From: Clostridia bacterium | GTDB lineage: Bacteria; Bacillota_A; Clostridia; Oscillospirales; Acutalibacteraceae | DNA length: 21,431 nt | NCBI GenBank assembly: GCA_017549665.1 | Contig: JAFYUD010000179.1 | Span: forward strand, 1 to 21,431 | Reading direction: 5' to 3' | In this document: positions 8,527-14,872 of the stretch, in pieces | Layout of the letters: every line of letters starts with the position of its first letter | Numbering within the stretch: position 1 is the first letter of the stretch | Notes under the pieces: generated by a model | Told to the model about the DNA's origin: nothing | Seen by the model: only the letters and a program-made list of their open reading frames with translations | Database searches by the model: none | Made by a program: the position numbers and the translations under genes

Positions 8527-8554
8527 ATTATATCAAATTAGGATTTTAAGTCCA
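8527..8554 (-). promoter_or_regulatory. Promoter of the 128-aa gene (extended -10)
   Basis: On the minus strand, TGGACT (8554-8549) and TATAAT (8532-8527) are 16 bp apart. The -10 is preceded by TGA, giving TGATATAATAT, the same string found at the helicase promoter. Confidence 0.65.
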
Positions 8555-8598
8555 TTTGCAAAACGCTGAAATTGATTTTTGAGAAAATTTCATCCGAA

Positions 8599-8636
8599 GG
8601 TCAAGGTGTGTCAAAGTCGCTTGGCATACCTCGACC
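8599..8636. repeat. 12-bp imperfect inverted repeat in E1 spacer
   Basis: The arms ggtcaaggtgtg (8599-8610) and catacctcgacc (8625-8636) pair with one mismatch and one wobble around a 14-nt loop. It sits in the 235-bp spacer between the 128-aa gene and the helicase-like gene. No T-run follows, so a terminator is unlikely. Confidence 0.55.
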
Positions 8637-8702
8637 AAAACTGTAATTTTTTGTGCTTTTTCAAAAATGCCGTTTTTGTGCAACATATACAAAAAGCTGT
8701 TT

Positions 8703-10412
8703 TTAGTCGTTATCAACAACAAAAATATAGCAATTTTGTTTAACATCATTGAATTGAGATAATTTTACTCTTTTATGCAACCTATCTTTTTCACATTTTA
8801 ATTGCTTTCTTCTTTTTAATATGTTCAGCAGGTTTTTGGAGTCATTTATATTGTTTTCCTCAAAAACCTTCTCTGCTTCTGATTTTAATATTGTTATCTC
8901 GGTTTTTAATCCAGAATGTATGATTTTTCCACGGGGTTCAAATGGCGGATGAGCTGGATTTGTTATATATTCTCTGTTGTTATCTTCAACATACTCTTTA
9001 ATACAATTCAAAAGAAATTCTGCTCTGTCGGAAACACTTCTTATATCTTTTTCAATGTTCAATAAATAGTCAATTAAATTGTTGTCTATCTCTATTCCGA
9101 AGCATTCATTAAAATAAGCTCCAGCTTGTAAAATGATAGCGAGTTTTGAGAATACTCTTTCAGTAAGTTCGCCTTTGCTTTTAAAAGTGTTCTTTTCTTC
9201 AAATTTAGTTATCAGAGCTTTTTGGCATAATAAATAATCTTCTTCAATTTTATCAATTTTTTCTTTCATTATAAATTCAATAAATTCATTACCTGCAAAG
9301 CCGTAGTTTTCCGCTACGGTTGACTTGATTTTAACACTGTTTTCGGCTGATGTAGTGAAAGTATCGTTAAGTTCAAACACTCTCGCTCTTATGCCGTTTG
9401 TTGCAGAGTCGGGAATCAAATCAAACTCGGCAGTTGAAATTATAAAAGAGGAAAAAGAAGTGGCTTCTTTAAGCTCGCTATCCGTGTTAAGGCGTAATTT
9501 ATCCCTACCTGCACAAAGAGTATATAACTGTTTGGTTACATCACTTGCTGTGCTTATAACAGCTTCATCAAGTGCTATTGTATGAGAATTGCATTTTGAA
9601 GCAAAACTCACCAAAGCATTGTTGGTTGCATTGAATGTAATCATTGTTGATTTATCTATGGCAGGATTGCCAAAAACACTTGTAGCAAGCATAGCTGCAG
9701 TTGTTTTTCCTCTACTGCTTGAATTCGAAAGATTGAAAAGTATCGAGCCAAGGTCATACTTTTCATTTAAGAATCCAAGCAGAGGACTTGCAAAACCTGC
9801 AAGCATAACTGTTGTTAAAGGTGTATTGCCGATAACCTCACTTTTAATCATTTCAAACCACTTATCCCTATCGCCTTTTGGTTCAAGGTCAAGATTGCCT
9901 ATATAATTGCTTTTTAAATCAGAATTATCATTTGAAATCAATTTGTATGATTTAAAAACTTTCTTGCCATCAACTTCACCCCAACCGAGTTGGGTATGAA
10001 AATATTCAATTTCTGCAAACTGCTCTGAAACTAACAAATAATCCAACAATTTTTTGGGTTTATCTGTATCATAACAAACACCGTATTGAATCAATGTTTC
10101 AATTCCGCTTTTGGTTAAGATTGAACGGTCAAATATTTTGGATATTATCTTGTCACCATTAAAAAACTCAACCTCTAATTTTACCTTTTGGGTATCAATA
10201 TCTATAAATTTCTTTGTAATTTTTACATAGCTTGATATAACTGTAAATTTATTTCTTTCAAGGGACTTGCCCGTCTTTTTTATATGGCATACTTTATGTG
10301 TTTTGTTGGCATTGTTATTGCGAGTAAAATAGGGATATGTTTTTATTTTTTCTACAATTTTTCTGTCGTTTTCGTTCAATTCATAAGTTTCTTTGAAGTT
10401 ATATTTTATCAT
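8703..10412 (-). CDS. DUF927-type helicase-like ATPase
   Basis: A 569-aa protein resembling the DUF927 family found in prophages, plasmids and islands, where it is considered a replicative helicase-like ATPase. The P-loop is SNSSSRGKTTAAML (GKT near 234-237), followed by a typical GNPAIDKSTM...FNATNNALVSFAS stretch. The Walker B-like element is HTIALDEA (D282, E283), a sensor-like SFIISTAE follows, and NGIRARVFEL may carry the arginine finger. The C-terminal part (about 400-569) is charged and may bind DNA. No primase domain is evident in the first 200 residues. ATG at 10412 is preferred because AAGGAGGTG precedes it; ATG at 10445 lies immediately against the -10 box. It probably supports replication of excised E1. 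Confidence 0.82.
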   Translation of the reverse strand: MIKYNFKETYELNENDRKIVEKIKTYPYFTRNNNANKTHKVCHIKKTGKSLERNKFTVISSYVKITKKFIDIDTQKVKLEVEFFNGDKIISKIFDRSILTKSGIETLIQYGVCYDTDKPKKLLDYLLVSEQFAEIEYFHTQLGWGEVDGKKVFKSYKLISNDNSDLKSNYIGNLDLEPKGDRDKWFEMIKSEVIGNTPLTTVMLAGFASPLLGFLNEKYDLGSILFNLSNSSSRGKTTAAMLATSVFGNPAIDKSTMITFNATNNALVSFASKCNSHTIALDEAVISTASDVTKQLYTLCAGRDKLRLNTDSELKEATSFSSFIISTAEFDLIPDSATNGIRARVFELNDTFTTSAENSVKIKSTVAENYGFAGNEFIEFIMKEKIDKIEEDYLLCQKALITKFEEKNTFKSKGELTERVFSKLAIILQAGAYFNECFGIEIDNNLIDYLLNIEKDIRSVSDRAEFLLNCIKEYVEDNNREYITNPAHPPFEPRGKIIHSGLKTEITILKSEAEKVFEENNINDSKNLLNILKRRKQLKCEKDRLHKRVKLSQFNDVKQNCYIFVVDND

Positions 10413-10445
10413 CTGTTTCACCTCCTTGTCGGTTATTTCGCACAT

Positions 10446-10454
10446 ATTATATCA
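10446..10454 (-). promoter_or_regulatory. Extended -10 promoter of the DUF927 gene
   Basis: On the minus strand, TGATATAAT (10454-10446) matches an extended -10 element. A -35 box is not clear. It lies about 35 bp upstream of the chosen ATG. Confidence 0.6.
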
Positions 10455-10723
10455 GAACTTTTTAAAAAGGGAAGACCCCCATATTTTGCGAATTTAGAAC
10501 TATACTCTTTCACCCCTTTATCGCTTGGCATGAAGTCACTTTTATGCCAAAAAAATTTTTTTGCAAATTTTTCGGGGTTTTGAAAATCCCGTTTCAAGTC
10601 CAAAAAAATTAAAAATTCGGACTGCTTTTCGCCTTGATGAAGGCTGTGAAAAGTTTCTTGTACCGAAAATCCGAAAATCCAAGGCAAAGTATGAGATTTT
10701 TAACATACTTTGCCTTTTCAGAT
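10455..10723. other. Non-coding hairpin-rich region of E1 (possible origin)
   Basis: No credible gene. It contains a cggg/cccg hairpin (10573-10591), agtcc/ggact arms (10597-10623), an 11-bp stem with a 3-nt bulge (10625-10653), a tandem 8-bp repeat ccgaaaat (10663-10678) and a perfect 13-bp stem with a 10-nt loop (10681-10716). It is immediately upstream of the DUF927 gene, a usual place for a replication origin. The last hairpin may also terminate the DUF1643 transcript. Confidence 0.5.
10681..10716. terminator. 13-bp perfect hairpin after the DUF1643 gene
   Basis: The arms aaggcaaagtatg and catactttgcctt lie 8 bp beyond the stop of the DUF1643 gene. The minus-strand 3' flank (ggattttcgg) is only mildly T-rich, so termination is plausible but not certain. 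Confidence 0.55.
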
Positions 10724-11215
10724 TCAAACTTTGAGTTTTTCAATTTTCCACTCTCTTGCTTTGGGTGAAAGAGGGTGTGAAAAAGGACTTCCGTTTTTAT
10801 CAATGATTGTGTAGAGCTTATCTTTGCAGTCTGCAAGCATTTCAAGCATTGAGTCTTTGTGTTCCTGATGTGCCGTGTTTCTGCCGAAAGCAACCAAGAT
10901 GATGTCCGCTTCGGAGCATTCCTGCAACACAACAGAACTGTTTACTCTGTCGCATTTCGGGACTTCCGAGTTGAGTTGAGAAAAGATGTTTATGATTGAA
11001 ACAGAGCCAAATCCATTCTTTATTGCACCGTTTCTTACGAGCATTGTTGTTTGGTCGAGGATGAATTCGTCTGCCGTGCTTGGGTAGGTCATCAGAATGG
11101 CACAAGATTTCTTTTTCTTATCCCATTCCATTTTCAGACAGTATCTGTGCTTTGAGTCTTTGCTGAAAACTGCTGTTGTTTTTATTTCGCTTATTCTTTC
11201 AACGGTGTTGTTCAT
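10724..11215 (-). CDS. DUF1643 family protein
   Basis: A 163-aa protein matching the DUF1643 pattern: a CAILMTYPSTADEFILDQTT segment corresponds to the family's LLNPS.AD...D.T, then GFGSVSIINIFSQ corresponds to GYG.v.vvNLF, then IILVAFGRN, and a C-terminal HPLSPKA that resembles the family's HPL ending. The biochemical role is unknown to me; the family is common on mobile elements. The ATG follows AAGGAGTG that overlaps the end of the preceding gene, with 2 nt between stop and start, so the two are co-translated. It ends the leftward small-gene operon of E1. Confidence 0.82.
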   Translation of the reverse strand: MNNTVERISEIKTTAVFSKDSKHRYCLKMEWDKKKKSCAILMTYPSTADEFILDQTTMLVRNGAIKNGFGSVSIINIFSQLNSEVPKCDRVNSSVVLQECSEADIILVAFGRNTAHQEHKDSMLEMLADCKDKLYTIIDKNGSPFSHPLSPKAREWKIEKLKV

Positions 11216-11217
11216 TT

Positions 11218-11622
11218 TTACACTCCTTGTTCAAAAATCAAAAATTCCTCACGGTCAACATTTGAAAGCATATTTGCTTCAAGCTCTTTGTTGCACATTC
11301 CCTCTGTGCATACAATATCAACCGCATAGTCATTGTTTAAAACAACACAGCCGAAAAGAACATTAAATTCTTCTCGGCTGTTAAAAATATGTATTTTAGT
11401 AACATTCTCAAATGTTATATCGGATGGTTTGCTGTTAATTCCTGCTTCGGTCAGTTCTTCAATATCGGAAATACCCTCAATTAAAAATATTGAGCCGAAA
11501 CAAGTTAAGTTGTCAGTTTTTAATGATTGGGAAAGCACGCTCAACCTCTTACGCAGGTAGAATTTTATCCGTTCATCAATTCGGGGATTATCAAGGTCTG
11601 TTAAGCTGTCAATCTTAATCAT
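11218..11622 (-). CDS. 134-aa protein of unknown function
   Basis: A soluble, acidic protein (MIKIDSLTDLDNPRIDERIKF... to FLIFEQGV) with no motif I recognise. The ATG at 11622 is chosen because AGAGGG precedes it and it overlaps the stop of the 46-aa gene (ATGATTAA, 8-nt overlap); an earlier in-frame ATG at 11685 would overlap that gene heavily and has no ribosome site. It is followed after 2 nt by the DUF1643 gene. The tight packing suggests that the 29-aa, 46-aa, 134-aa and DUF1643 genes form one functional unit. Confidence 0.72.
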   Translation of the reverse strand: MIKIDSLTDLDNPRIDERIKFYLRKRLSVLSQSLKTDNLTCFGSIFLIEGISDIEELTEAGINSKPSDITFENVTKIHIFNSREEFNVLFGCVVLNNDYAVDIVCTEGMCNKELEANMLSNVDREEFLIFEQGV

Positions 11623-11755
11623 TCTTTGCCCTCTTATTCTTCGGGAGTTTAGTTCCGCAATAAAGTGACATAGCAGTACAAACACCGCTTATGAACATTT
11701 CTATTGCATAGGTTGTTGCTACTGTTGTTGCGGTAGTCAAAAACGCTGTTATCAT
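11615..11755 (-). CDS. 46-aa hydrophobic peptide, unknown function
   Basis: The frame from ATG at 11755 encodes MITAFLTTATTVATTYAIEM, continues through a hydrophobic FISGVCTAMSLYCG stretch and ends in a basic tail (KLPKNKRAKND). It could span a membrane once or twice. A GAGGGCAGATAA site precedes the ATG. The start overlaps the 29-aa gene's stop by 4 nt (ATGA) and its own stop overlaps the next start by 8 nt, so translation is probably coupled. I recognise no family. Confidence 0.65.
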   Translation of the reverse strand: MITAFLTTATTVATTYAIEMFISGVCTAMSLYCGTKLPKNKRAKND

Positions 11756-11841
11756 TTATCTGCCCTCTTTCTCAAAACTTTTTTATCTGTTACGGCTATG
11801 ACACTAAAGCCTATAACAAATCCCATAATAAAATATTGCAT
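11752..11841 (-). CDS. 29-aa membrane peptide, unknown function
   Basis: The frame from ATG at 11841 encodes MQYFIMGFVIGFSVIAV, a single likely transmembrane segment, then a basic tail DKKVLRKRADK. A near-perfect AAGGAGG site lies upstream, which strongly favours a real gene despite the length. A terminator-like hairpin (11869-11892) separates it from the upstream operon. The form (one helix, basic end) is shared by small toxins, holin-like and regulatory membrane peptides; the sequence does not choose between them. Confidence 0.65.
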   Translation of the reverse strand: MQYFIMGFVIGFSVIAVTDKKVLRKRADK

Positions 11842-11859
11842 ATTTCCTCCTTATAGATA

Positions 11860-11892
11860 TAAAAATAACCCCATTGCCGTTAAGCAATGAGG
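11860..11892 (-). terminator. Terminator-like hairpin before the micro-gene cassette
   Basis: On the minus strand, cctcattgc pairs with gcaatgggg (one wobble) around a 6-nt loop, followed by ttattttta. It lies 18 bp beyond the 65-aa gene and just before the ribosome site of the 29-aa gene, so it should reduce transcription into the cassette. Confidence 0.6.
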
Positions 11893-11909
11893 CGGAATTT
11901 AAATATTGA

Positions 11910-12107
11910 TTAAAAGCGAGATACAAACTTTTCACATTTAAACCAAGCATCTCTGGTGATTCCATTGATTGAACAGACTTGCCTTTCAGTTGATTCATAA
12001 GAAACAAAGTGTATGCCTTCAACCTTTAGACTTGAAGCACCCCAACCATTGTTATAGTTTTTACATAGGGCACAGCACCTGATATGTTTACTTACTTTTT
12101 TCAACAT
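11910..12107 (-). CDS. 65-aa cysteine-containing protein, unknown function
   Basis: A short protein with a CCALC motif near residue 11 and later Cys residues (VCSINGITRDAWFKCEKF), a spacing that could bind one zinc ion. The ATG follows an AAAGAGGT site. It starts 16 bp after the previous gene's stop, so it is probably part of the same operon. The segment GIHFVSYESTERQVCSI looks well ordered rather than random, but I cannot name a family. Confidence 0.65.
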   Translation of the reverse strand: MLKKVSKHIRCCALCKNYNNGWGASSLKVEGIHFVSYESTERQVCSINGITRDAWFKCEKFVSRF

Positions 12108-12123
12108 ATTAAAACCTCTTTTT

Positions 12124-12285
12124 TTATTTCATCCTTCTGTTAACAATCCAAGAGTGCGGCTGTTTTGCTCCTGAACTTGTTTTCGGTCTTTTAGAGCAAC
12201 AGCCAGGAGCAGGACGACCTGTTGTGTCTGTTTTTACGATTTTTTGTCCGCAATAGCGACAAATATACTCAATTCTTACTGCCAT
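12124..12285 (-). CDS. 53-aa zinc-ribbon-like protein
   Basis: The frame from ATG at 12285 encodes MAVRIEYICRYCGQKIVKTD and ends WIVNRRMK. CRYCG (C9, C12) and a later CC pair (C29, C30) suggest a treble-clef or zinc-ribbon knuckle. A GGAGG site lies 9 nt upstream. It is basic, so it may bind nucleic acid. It lies between the membrane-protein gene and the 65-aa gene in the E1 operon. Confidence 0.68.
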   Translation of the reverse strand: MAVRIEYICRYCGQKIVKTDTTGRPAPGCCSKRPKTSSGAKQPHSWIVNRRMK

Positions 12286-12299
12286 ATTATTTGCCTCCG

Positions 12300-12728
12300 T
12301 TAATTGTTTTCGGTAGTGTTATTGTTGTCACTTTCGATTTTATCTGAAACGGTTGTATTTAATGAGCTTAATTCATTTTTAAACAGCTTTCTTGCTACAA
12401 GAACAAAAATGCTTACTAAAAGCAATACTACACAAATAATGCCTATGTAATGGAACAGTTCAACATCATTCAGGAAAATGTCCATAGCAAATGAAATTAC
12501 TGCACCGAACAAGAATAAAATAATTGCATTAACATTTTTACTGCTTGAAACATTACGGTTTACCACTCCGCCAACATATACTGTCAACGAAGCAACAAAT
12601 GCAAGAGCAAACACATAGACAACAAAAAGAGCAAAACCGATTTCGGTCAAGCTGTATGCAACCGATGACATTATTAATCCTACCAATGAGAGAATTGCGA
12701 TTTTTAATGAGGTTTTCAAATTTGACAT
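12300..12728 (-). CDS. 142-aa membrane protein, four predicted helices
   Basis: Four hydrophobic stretches are visible: IAILSLVGLIMSSVAYSL, GFALFVVYVFALAFVASLTV, NAIILFLFGAVISFAMDIFL and YIGIICVVLLLVSIFVLVAR, followed by a polar, acidic C-terminal tail. ATG at 12728 is chosen because AAAGGA precedes it and it lies 1 nt after the preceding stop; an upstream ATG at 12779 would overlap the preceding gene. No family recognised. A membrane protein of this type on a small element might act in exclusion or envelope change, but this is speculation. Confidence 0.72.
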   Translation of the reverse strand: MSNLKTSLKIAILSLVGLIMSSVAYSLTEIGFALFVVYVFALAFVASLTVYVGGVVNRNVSSSKNVNAIILFLFGAVISFAMDIFLNDVELFHYIGIICVVLLLVSIFVLVARKLFKNELSSLNTTVSDKIESDNNNTTENN

Positions 12729-12729
12729 T

Positions 12730-12999
12730 TTAATTATCCTTTCTTGATTTGTACTCGTTATAAGCAGCTTGTTTTTCAATCGATGAATAAGAACCGTCCC
12801 TGCTTGTGGCGATATCTTTGAGTTGTTTATCTGTTTTATCTGCCATTCGAGCTTCGGCTTTATTCATTTTATCTTGCTGTTCATAAGCGTAGTTTTCCAA
12901 CTTTCCTAATCCTTCTTGTGCTTTTTCGGAGATTTTTTGGTATTTTTCATTATCTTCAAAAAAGAAATTTAATATCCCACCTATTATTTCTAAAAGAAT
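12730..12999 (-). CDS. 89-aa charged helical protein with probable ATT start
   Basis: An open frame runs from the TAA of the preceding gene to TAA at 12730. The only start-like codons at the right distance from a perfect AGGAGGTG (13012-13005) are two ATT codons, at 13002 (4-nt gap) and 12999 (7-nt gap, preferred). The first in-frame ATG is some 45 codons later and lacks a ribosome site. The product has a hydrophobic N-terminus (ILLEIIGGILNFFF), then a highly charged, probably coiled-coil body (NEKYQKISEKAQEGLGKLE...KMNKAEARMADKTDKQL). It is followed after 1 nt by the membrane-protein gene. No family recognised. Confidence 0.6.
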   Translation of the reverse strand: MLLEIIGGILNFFFEDNEKYQKISEKAQEGLGKLENYAYEQQDKMNKAEARMADKTDKQLKDIATSRDGSYSSIEKQAAYNEYKSRKDN

Positions 13000-13017
13000 A
13001 ATCTCACCTCCTGATGA

Positions 13018-13320
13018 TTACTTCTTGGCTATTTCTCTTATTCTTCTTTCGGAATAGCCGTACTTTTTAGCGAGGTCTTTACTGTTTTTGCCGTTGTATT
13101 CTTTCTTGATTTTCTTTGCTATGTACTTTCTGTCAAGCAAATTCATCGGAAATGTTATTTGTTGACCCTTGAACATTGAGTAGAATTGCAATGTGACATC
13201 AATTCCGAATACATTTTTTAATTCATCATATATGCCGTTTAAATTGTCGAAATCAGAGTCGATAATAATCATCTCCAAGTCTTTTGTCGTAATTATAATA
13301 TAGGTGTTCGGATATTTCAT
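13018..13320 (-). CDS. Mor-like transcription regulator
   Basis: A 100-aa protein whose C-terminal part (about 55-100: FPMNLLDRKYIAKKIKKEYN...KDLAKKYGYSERRIREIAKK) matches the helix-turn-helix of the Mor transcription activator family, known from phage Mu middle-gene control and from many Gram-positive mobile elements. It is the first gene of the leftward E1 operon and may activate it. ATG at 13320 is chosen because a more upstream ATG (13386) lies inside a terminator hairpin; the ribosome site (AAGAG) is weak. The N-terminal half has a beta-rich pattern. Confidence 0.68.
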   Translation of the reverse strand: MKYPNTYIIITTKDLEMIIIDSDFDNLNGIYDELKNVFGIDVTLQFYSMFKGQQITFPMNLLDRKYIAKKIKKEYNGKNSKDLAKKYGYSERRIREIAKK

Positions 13321-13362
13321 TGGAAAAAGCTCTTGTAAATTTCCGAATATATCCAATGACAC

Positions 13363-13404
13363 AAAAAAGCACGCTCGGTGCATCAAGCAAAGAGCGTGCT
13401 TTTA
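13363..13404. terminator. Bidirectional terminator at the head of the E1 operon
   Basis: The arms aaagcacgctc (13366-13376) and gagcgtgcttt (13392-13402) form an 11-bp perfect stem, with an A-run on the left and T-run on the right. It insulates the Mor-like gene from transcription entering from either side. Confidence 0.8.
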
Positions 13405-13562
13405 TAAAGAATAATTTTGTTTGTACCTATTGAAACGTGAATGAGAAAATAGTATAACCCAAATAAATATGATATTTTTATTGTATTTAGGATTTCATCT
13501 AAAGCGTGGATTTGAAAACCCCGAAGGCACTTATCAAAAAACGGTGAATGCCAAAGGTGATG

Positions 13563-13576
13563 GTTAACGTCCACCA
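13563..13576 (+). repeat. Putative attR: copy of tRNA-Val 3' end
   Basis: An exact 14-bp copy of the 3' end of tRNA-Val including CCA. The DNA upstream does not fold as a tRNA. A good terminator follows directly, as would be expected for the original downstream flank of a tRNA gene. Confidence 0.8.
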
Positions 13577-13584
13577 CAATGGAG

Positions 13585-13628
13585 AAATCCGAACTTAATG
13601 CCAATCGGCAATGGGTTCGGATTTTTTG
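13585..13628 (+). terminator. Terminator after the tRNA-Val 3' end copy
   Basis: The arms aaatccgaac (13585-13594) and gttcggattt (13615-13624) are perfect over 10 bp, contain an inner gcc/ggc pair, and end in a T-run. It probably once ended a tRNA transcript. Confidence 0.75.
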
Positions 13629-13662
13629 TTTTTATCAGAGATATCAGTTTTTGAGGTTGTAA

Positions 13663-13695
13663 CAAAAAAGCAGGCGGGACTTCCGTCTCGCCTGC
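13663..13695 (-). terminator. Terminator of the ceramidase-like/DegT operon
   Basis: On the minus strand, gcaggcgagac pairs with gtcccgcctgc (one wobble) around a 4-nt loop and is followed by TTTTTT. It lies 21 bp after the DegT-family stop codon. Confidence 0.88.
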
Positions 13696-13716
13696 AACTG
13701 TACAAAATCCAAAAAA

Positions 13717-14871
13717 TTATAAGGCCTTCTTGATTTTATCGGCTGTTTCTTTTATTTCCGCCTCTGTCCAATCAGGGTCTATCGAAATATGAGCACATTT
13801 TTTCAATATTTCCAGGCTTTTCTTACACATATCTTCCGAATATTTCGCATTTTTGTTTACTTCCATATTGAAGGGATTTAAAAGCGGATGGAACGCTCCT
13901 TTTTTCTCTAAAATCGGTTTCCAATCATTGTAAACATGTCTGCCGCAGTATCCCGGAATTATGGCATTCACTTTCTCAGCAAACAACTTGCACTCCTCTT
14001 CGCTTTCAAACTTAATTGTCAATGCAATACCGCTGTCACCGTCATAGTCATTAGAGGGAATATATTCTGCCGCCTCACCTATCTCTTCAATTAATAGCGC
14101 TTTGTTTTTTCTCAGATCCTCAACTATACCGTCAAGCTTTTTGAACTGTTCGCGCATAATTGCGGATGTGATTTCACCGATTCTGTATTCTGTTCCGCAG
14201 AAAGGTTCTGTGGAAAAGCCTTTCATCTGGTCCCCAAAATAAGCAATGGCGCCGCTGTCATGATAAATCAAAGCCTTTTCGAAAATATCCTGATTATCTG
14301 TAAGAAGAGCACCGCCCTCGCCTGCACTTATAATTTTAAAATAATTAAAACTTAAAGCTCCGGCATCACCAATCGAACCGAGCCTTTTGCCTTTGTATTT
14401 ACCTCCGTTACCCTGGCAGGCATCCTCCAGAACAAGCAAATTATGCTTTTTGGCAATTGCCATAATTCTGTCCATATCGCAAGGATAACCCATCATATGA
14501 ACAGGAATAACAGCCTTCGTTCTTTCGGTTATTTTGTTCTCAATATCGTTCGGATCCAACATCAGTGTTTCATCAATTTCCGCAACAACAGGCATGGCTC
14601 CGACAGAAACCACCGCAAGTGCGGTTGCTATGTATGTGTATGCAGGAATAATTACTTCATCGCCCGGGCCGATGCCCATACCAATCAAAGCGGATGTGAG
14701 TGACGCAGTGCCGGATGTCATAAGAACCGCTCTTTTAACATTGAACATTTCACGGATTTCTCTTTCACAGTTTTCCGTTTCCTTTAACGGTCCGCCATTA
14801 ACTTTAAAAAGCTCTTTTGAATCAATTACTCTTGCTACCGCATCTTTTTCTTCTTGTCCGATTCTGTACAT
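13717..14871 (-). CDS. DegT/DnrJ/EryC1/StrS family aminotransferase
   Basis: A 384-aa PLP enzyme of fold type I; the family transfers amino groups to keto-sugars or makes related compounds such as AHBA. Visible marks are TSGTASLTSAL (52-62, cofactor phosphate), IIPAYTYIATALAV, LEDACQ (D150 binds the pyridine nitrogen, Q153) and SFNYFKIISAGEGG with K179 as the PLP lysine. Length is usual for the family. ATG at 14871 follows GGAAGGA and sits 1 nt after the stop of the ceramidase-like gene, so both are one operon. No other sugar-nucleotide genes are present, so the substrate is open; a link to sphingolipid-like or amino-sugar breakdown is inference. It could work in the deaminating direction. 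Confidence 0.9.
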   Translation of the reverse strand: MYRIGQEEKDAVARVIDSKELFKVNGGPLKETENCEREIREMFNVKRAVLMTSGTASLTSALIGMGIGPGDEVIIPAYTYIATALAVVSVGAMPVVAEIDETLMLDPNDIENKITERTKAVIPVHMMGYPCDMDRIMAIAKKHNLLVLEDACQGNGGKYKGKRLGSIGDAGALSFNYFKIISAGEGGALLTDNQDIFEKALIYHDSGAIAYFGDQMKGFSTEPFCGTEYRIGEITSAIMREQFKKLDGIVEDLRKNKALLIEEIGEAAEYIPSNDYDGDSGIALTIKFESEEECKLFAEKVNAIIPGYCGRHVYNDWKPILEKKGAFHPLLNPFNMEVNKNAKYSEDMCKKSLEILKKCAHISIDPDWTEAEIKETADKIKKAL

Positions 14872-14872
14872 T

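Larger units (their letters stand above)
5814..13576. mobile_element. Putative 7.8-kb integrative element E1 in tRNA-Val
   Basis: It is bounded by the 14-bp tRNA-Val 3' end (5800-5813) and its exact copy (13563-13576). All contents read leftward: Mor-like regulator, small unknown genes, DUF1643 protein, DUF927 helicase-like ATPase, two small genes and a large serine recombinase next to the left end. I find no tyrosine integrase, relaxase, coupling protein, capsid, portal or terminase, so it is more like a phage satellite or mobilizable island (inference). The left limit is uncertain: the 216-bp repeat 5815-6030 may belong to the element or to older tRNA-flanking DNA, in which case the unique part begins near 6031. 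Confidence 0.65.

Noticed and set aside
8546..8749. 67-codon minus-strand frame
   Set aside because: It overlaps the end of the DUF927 gene and runs through a spacer with a hairpin; no ribosome site.
10413..10445. Upstream ATG of the DUF927 gene
   Set aside because: It directly abuts the TATAAT box, while a full AAGGAGGTG site points to ATG at 10412.
13321..13386. Upstream ATG of the Mor-like gene
   Set aside because: It is inside the loop of a strong bidirectional terminator hairpin.
13383..13604. 73-codon minus-strand frame over the right att copy
   Set aside because: It crosses a terminator and the att site, and has no ribosome site or recognisable features.
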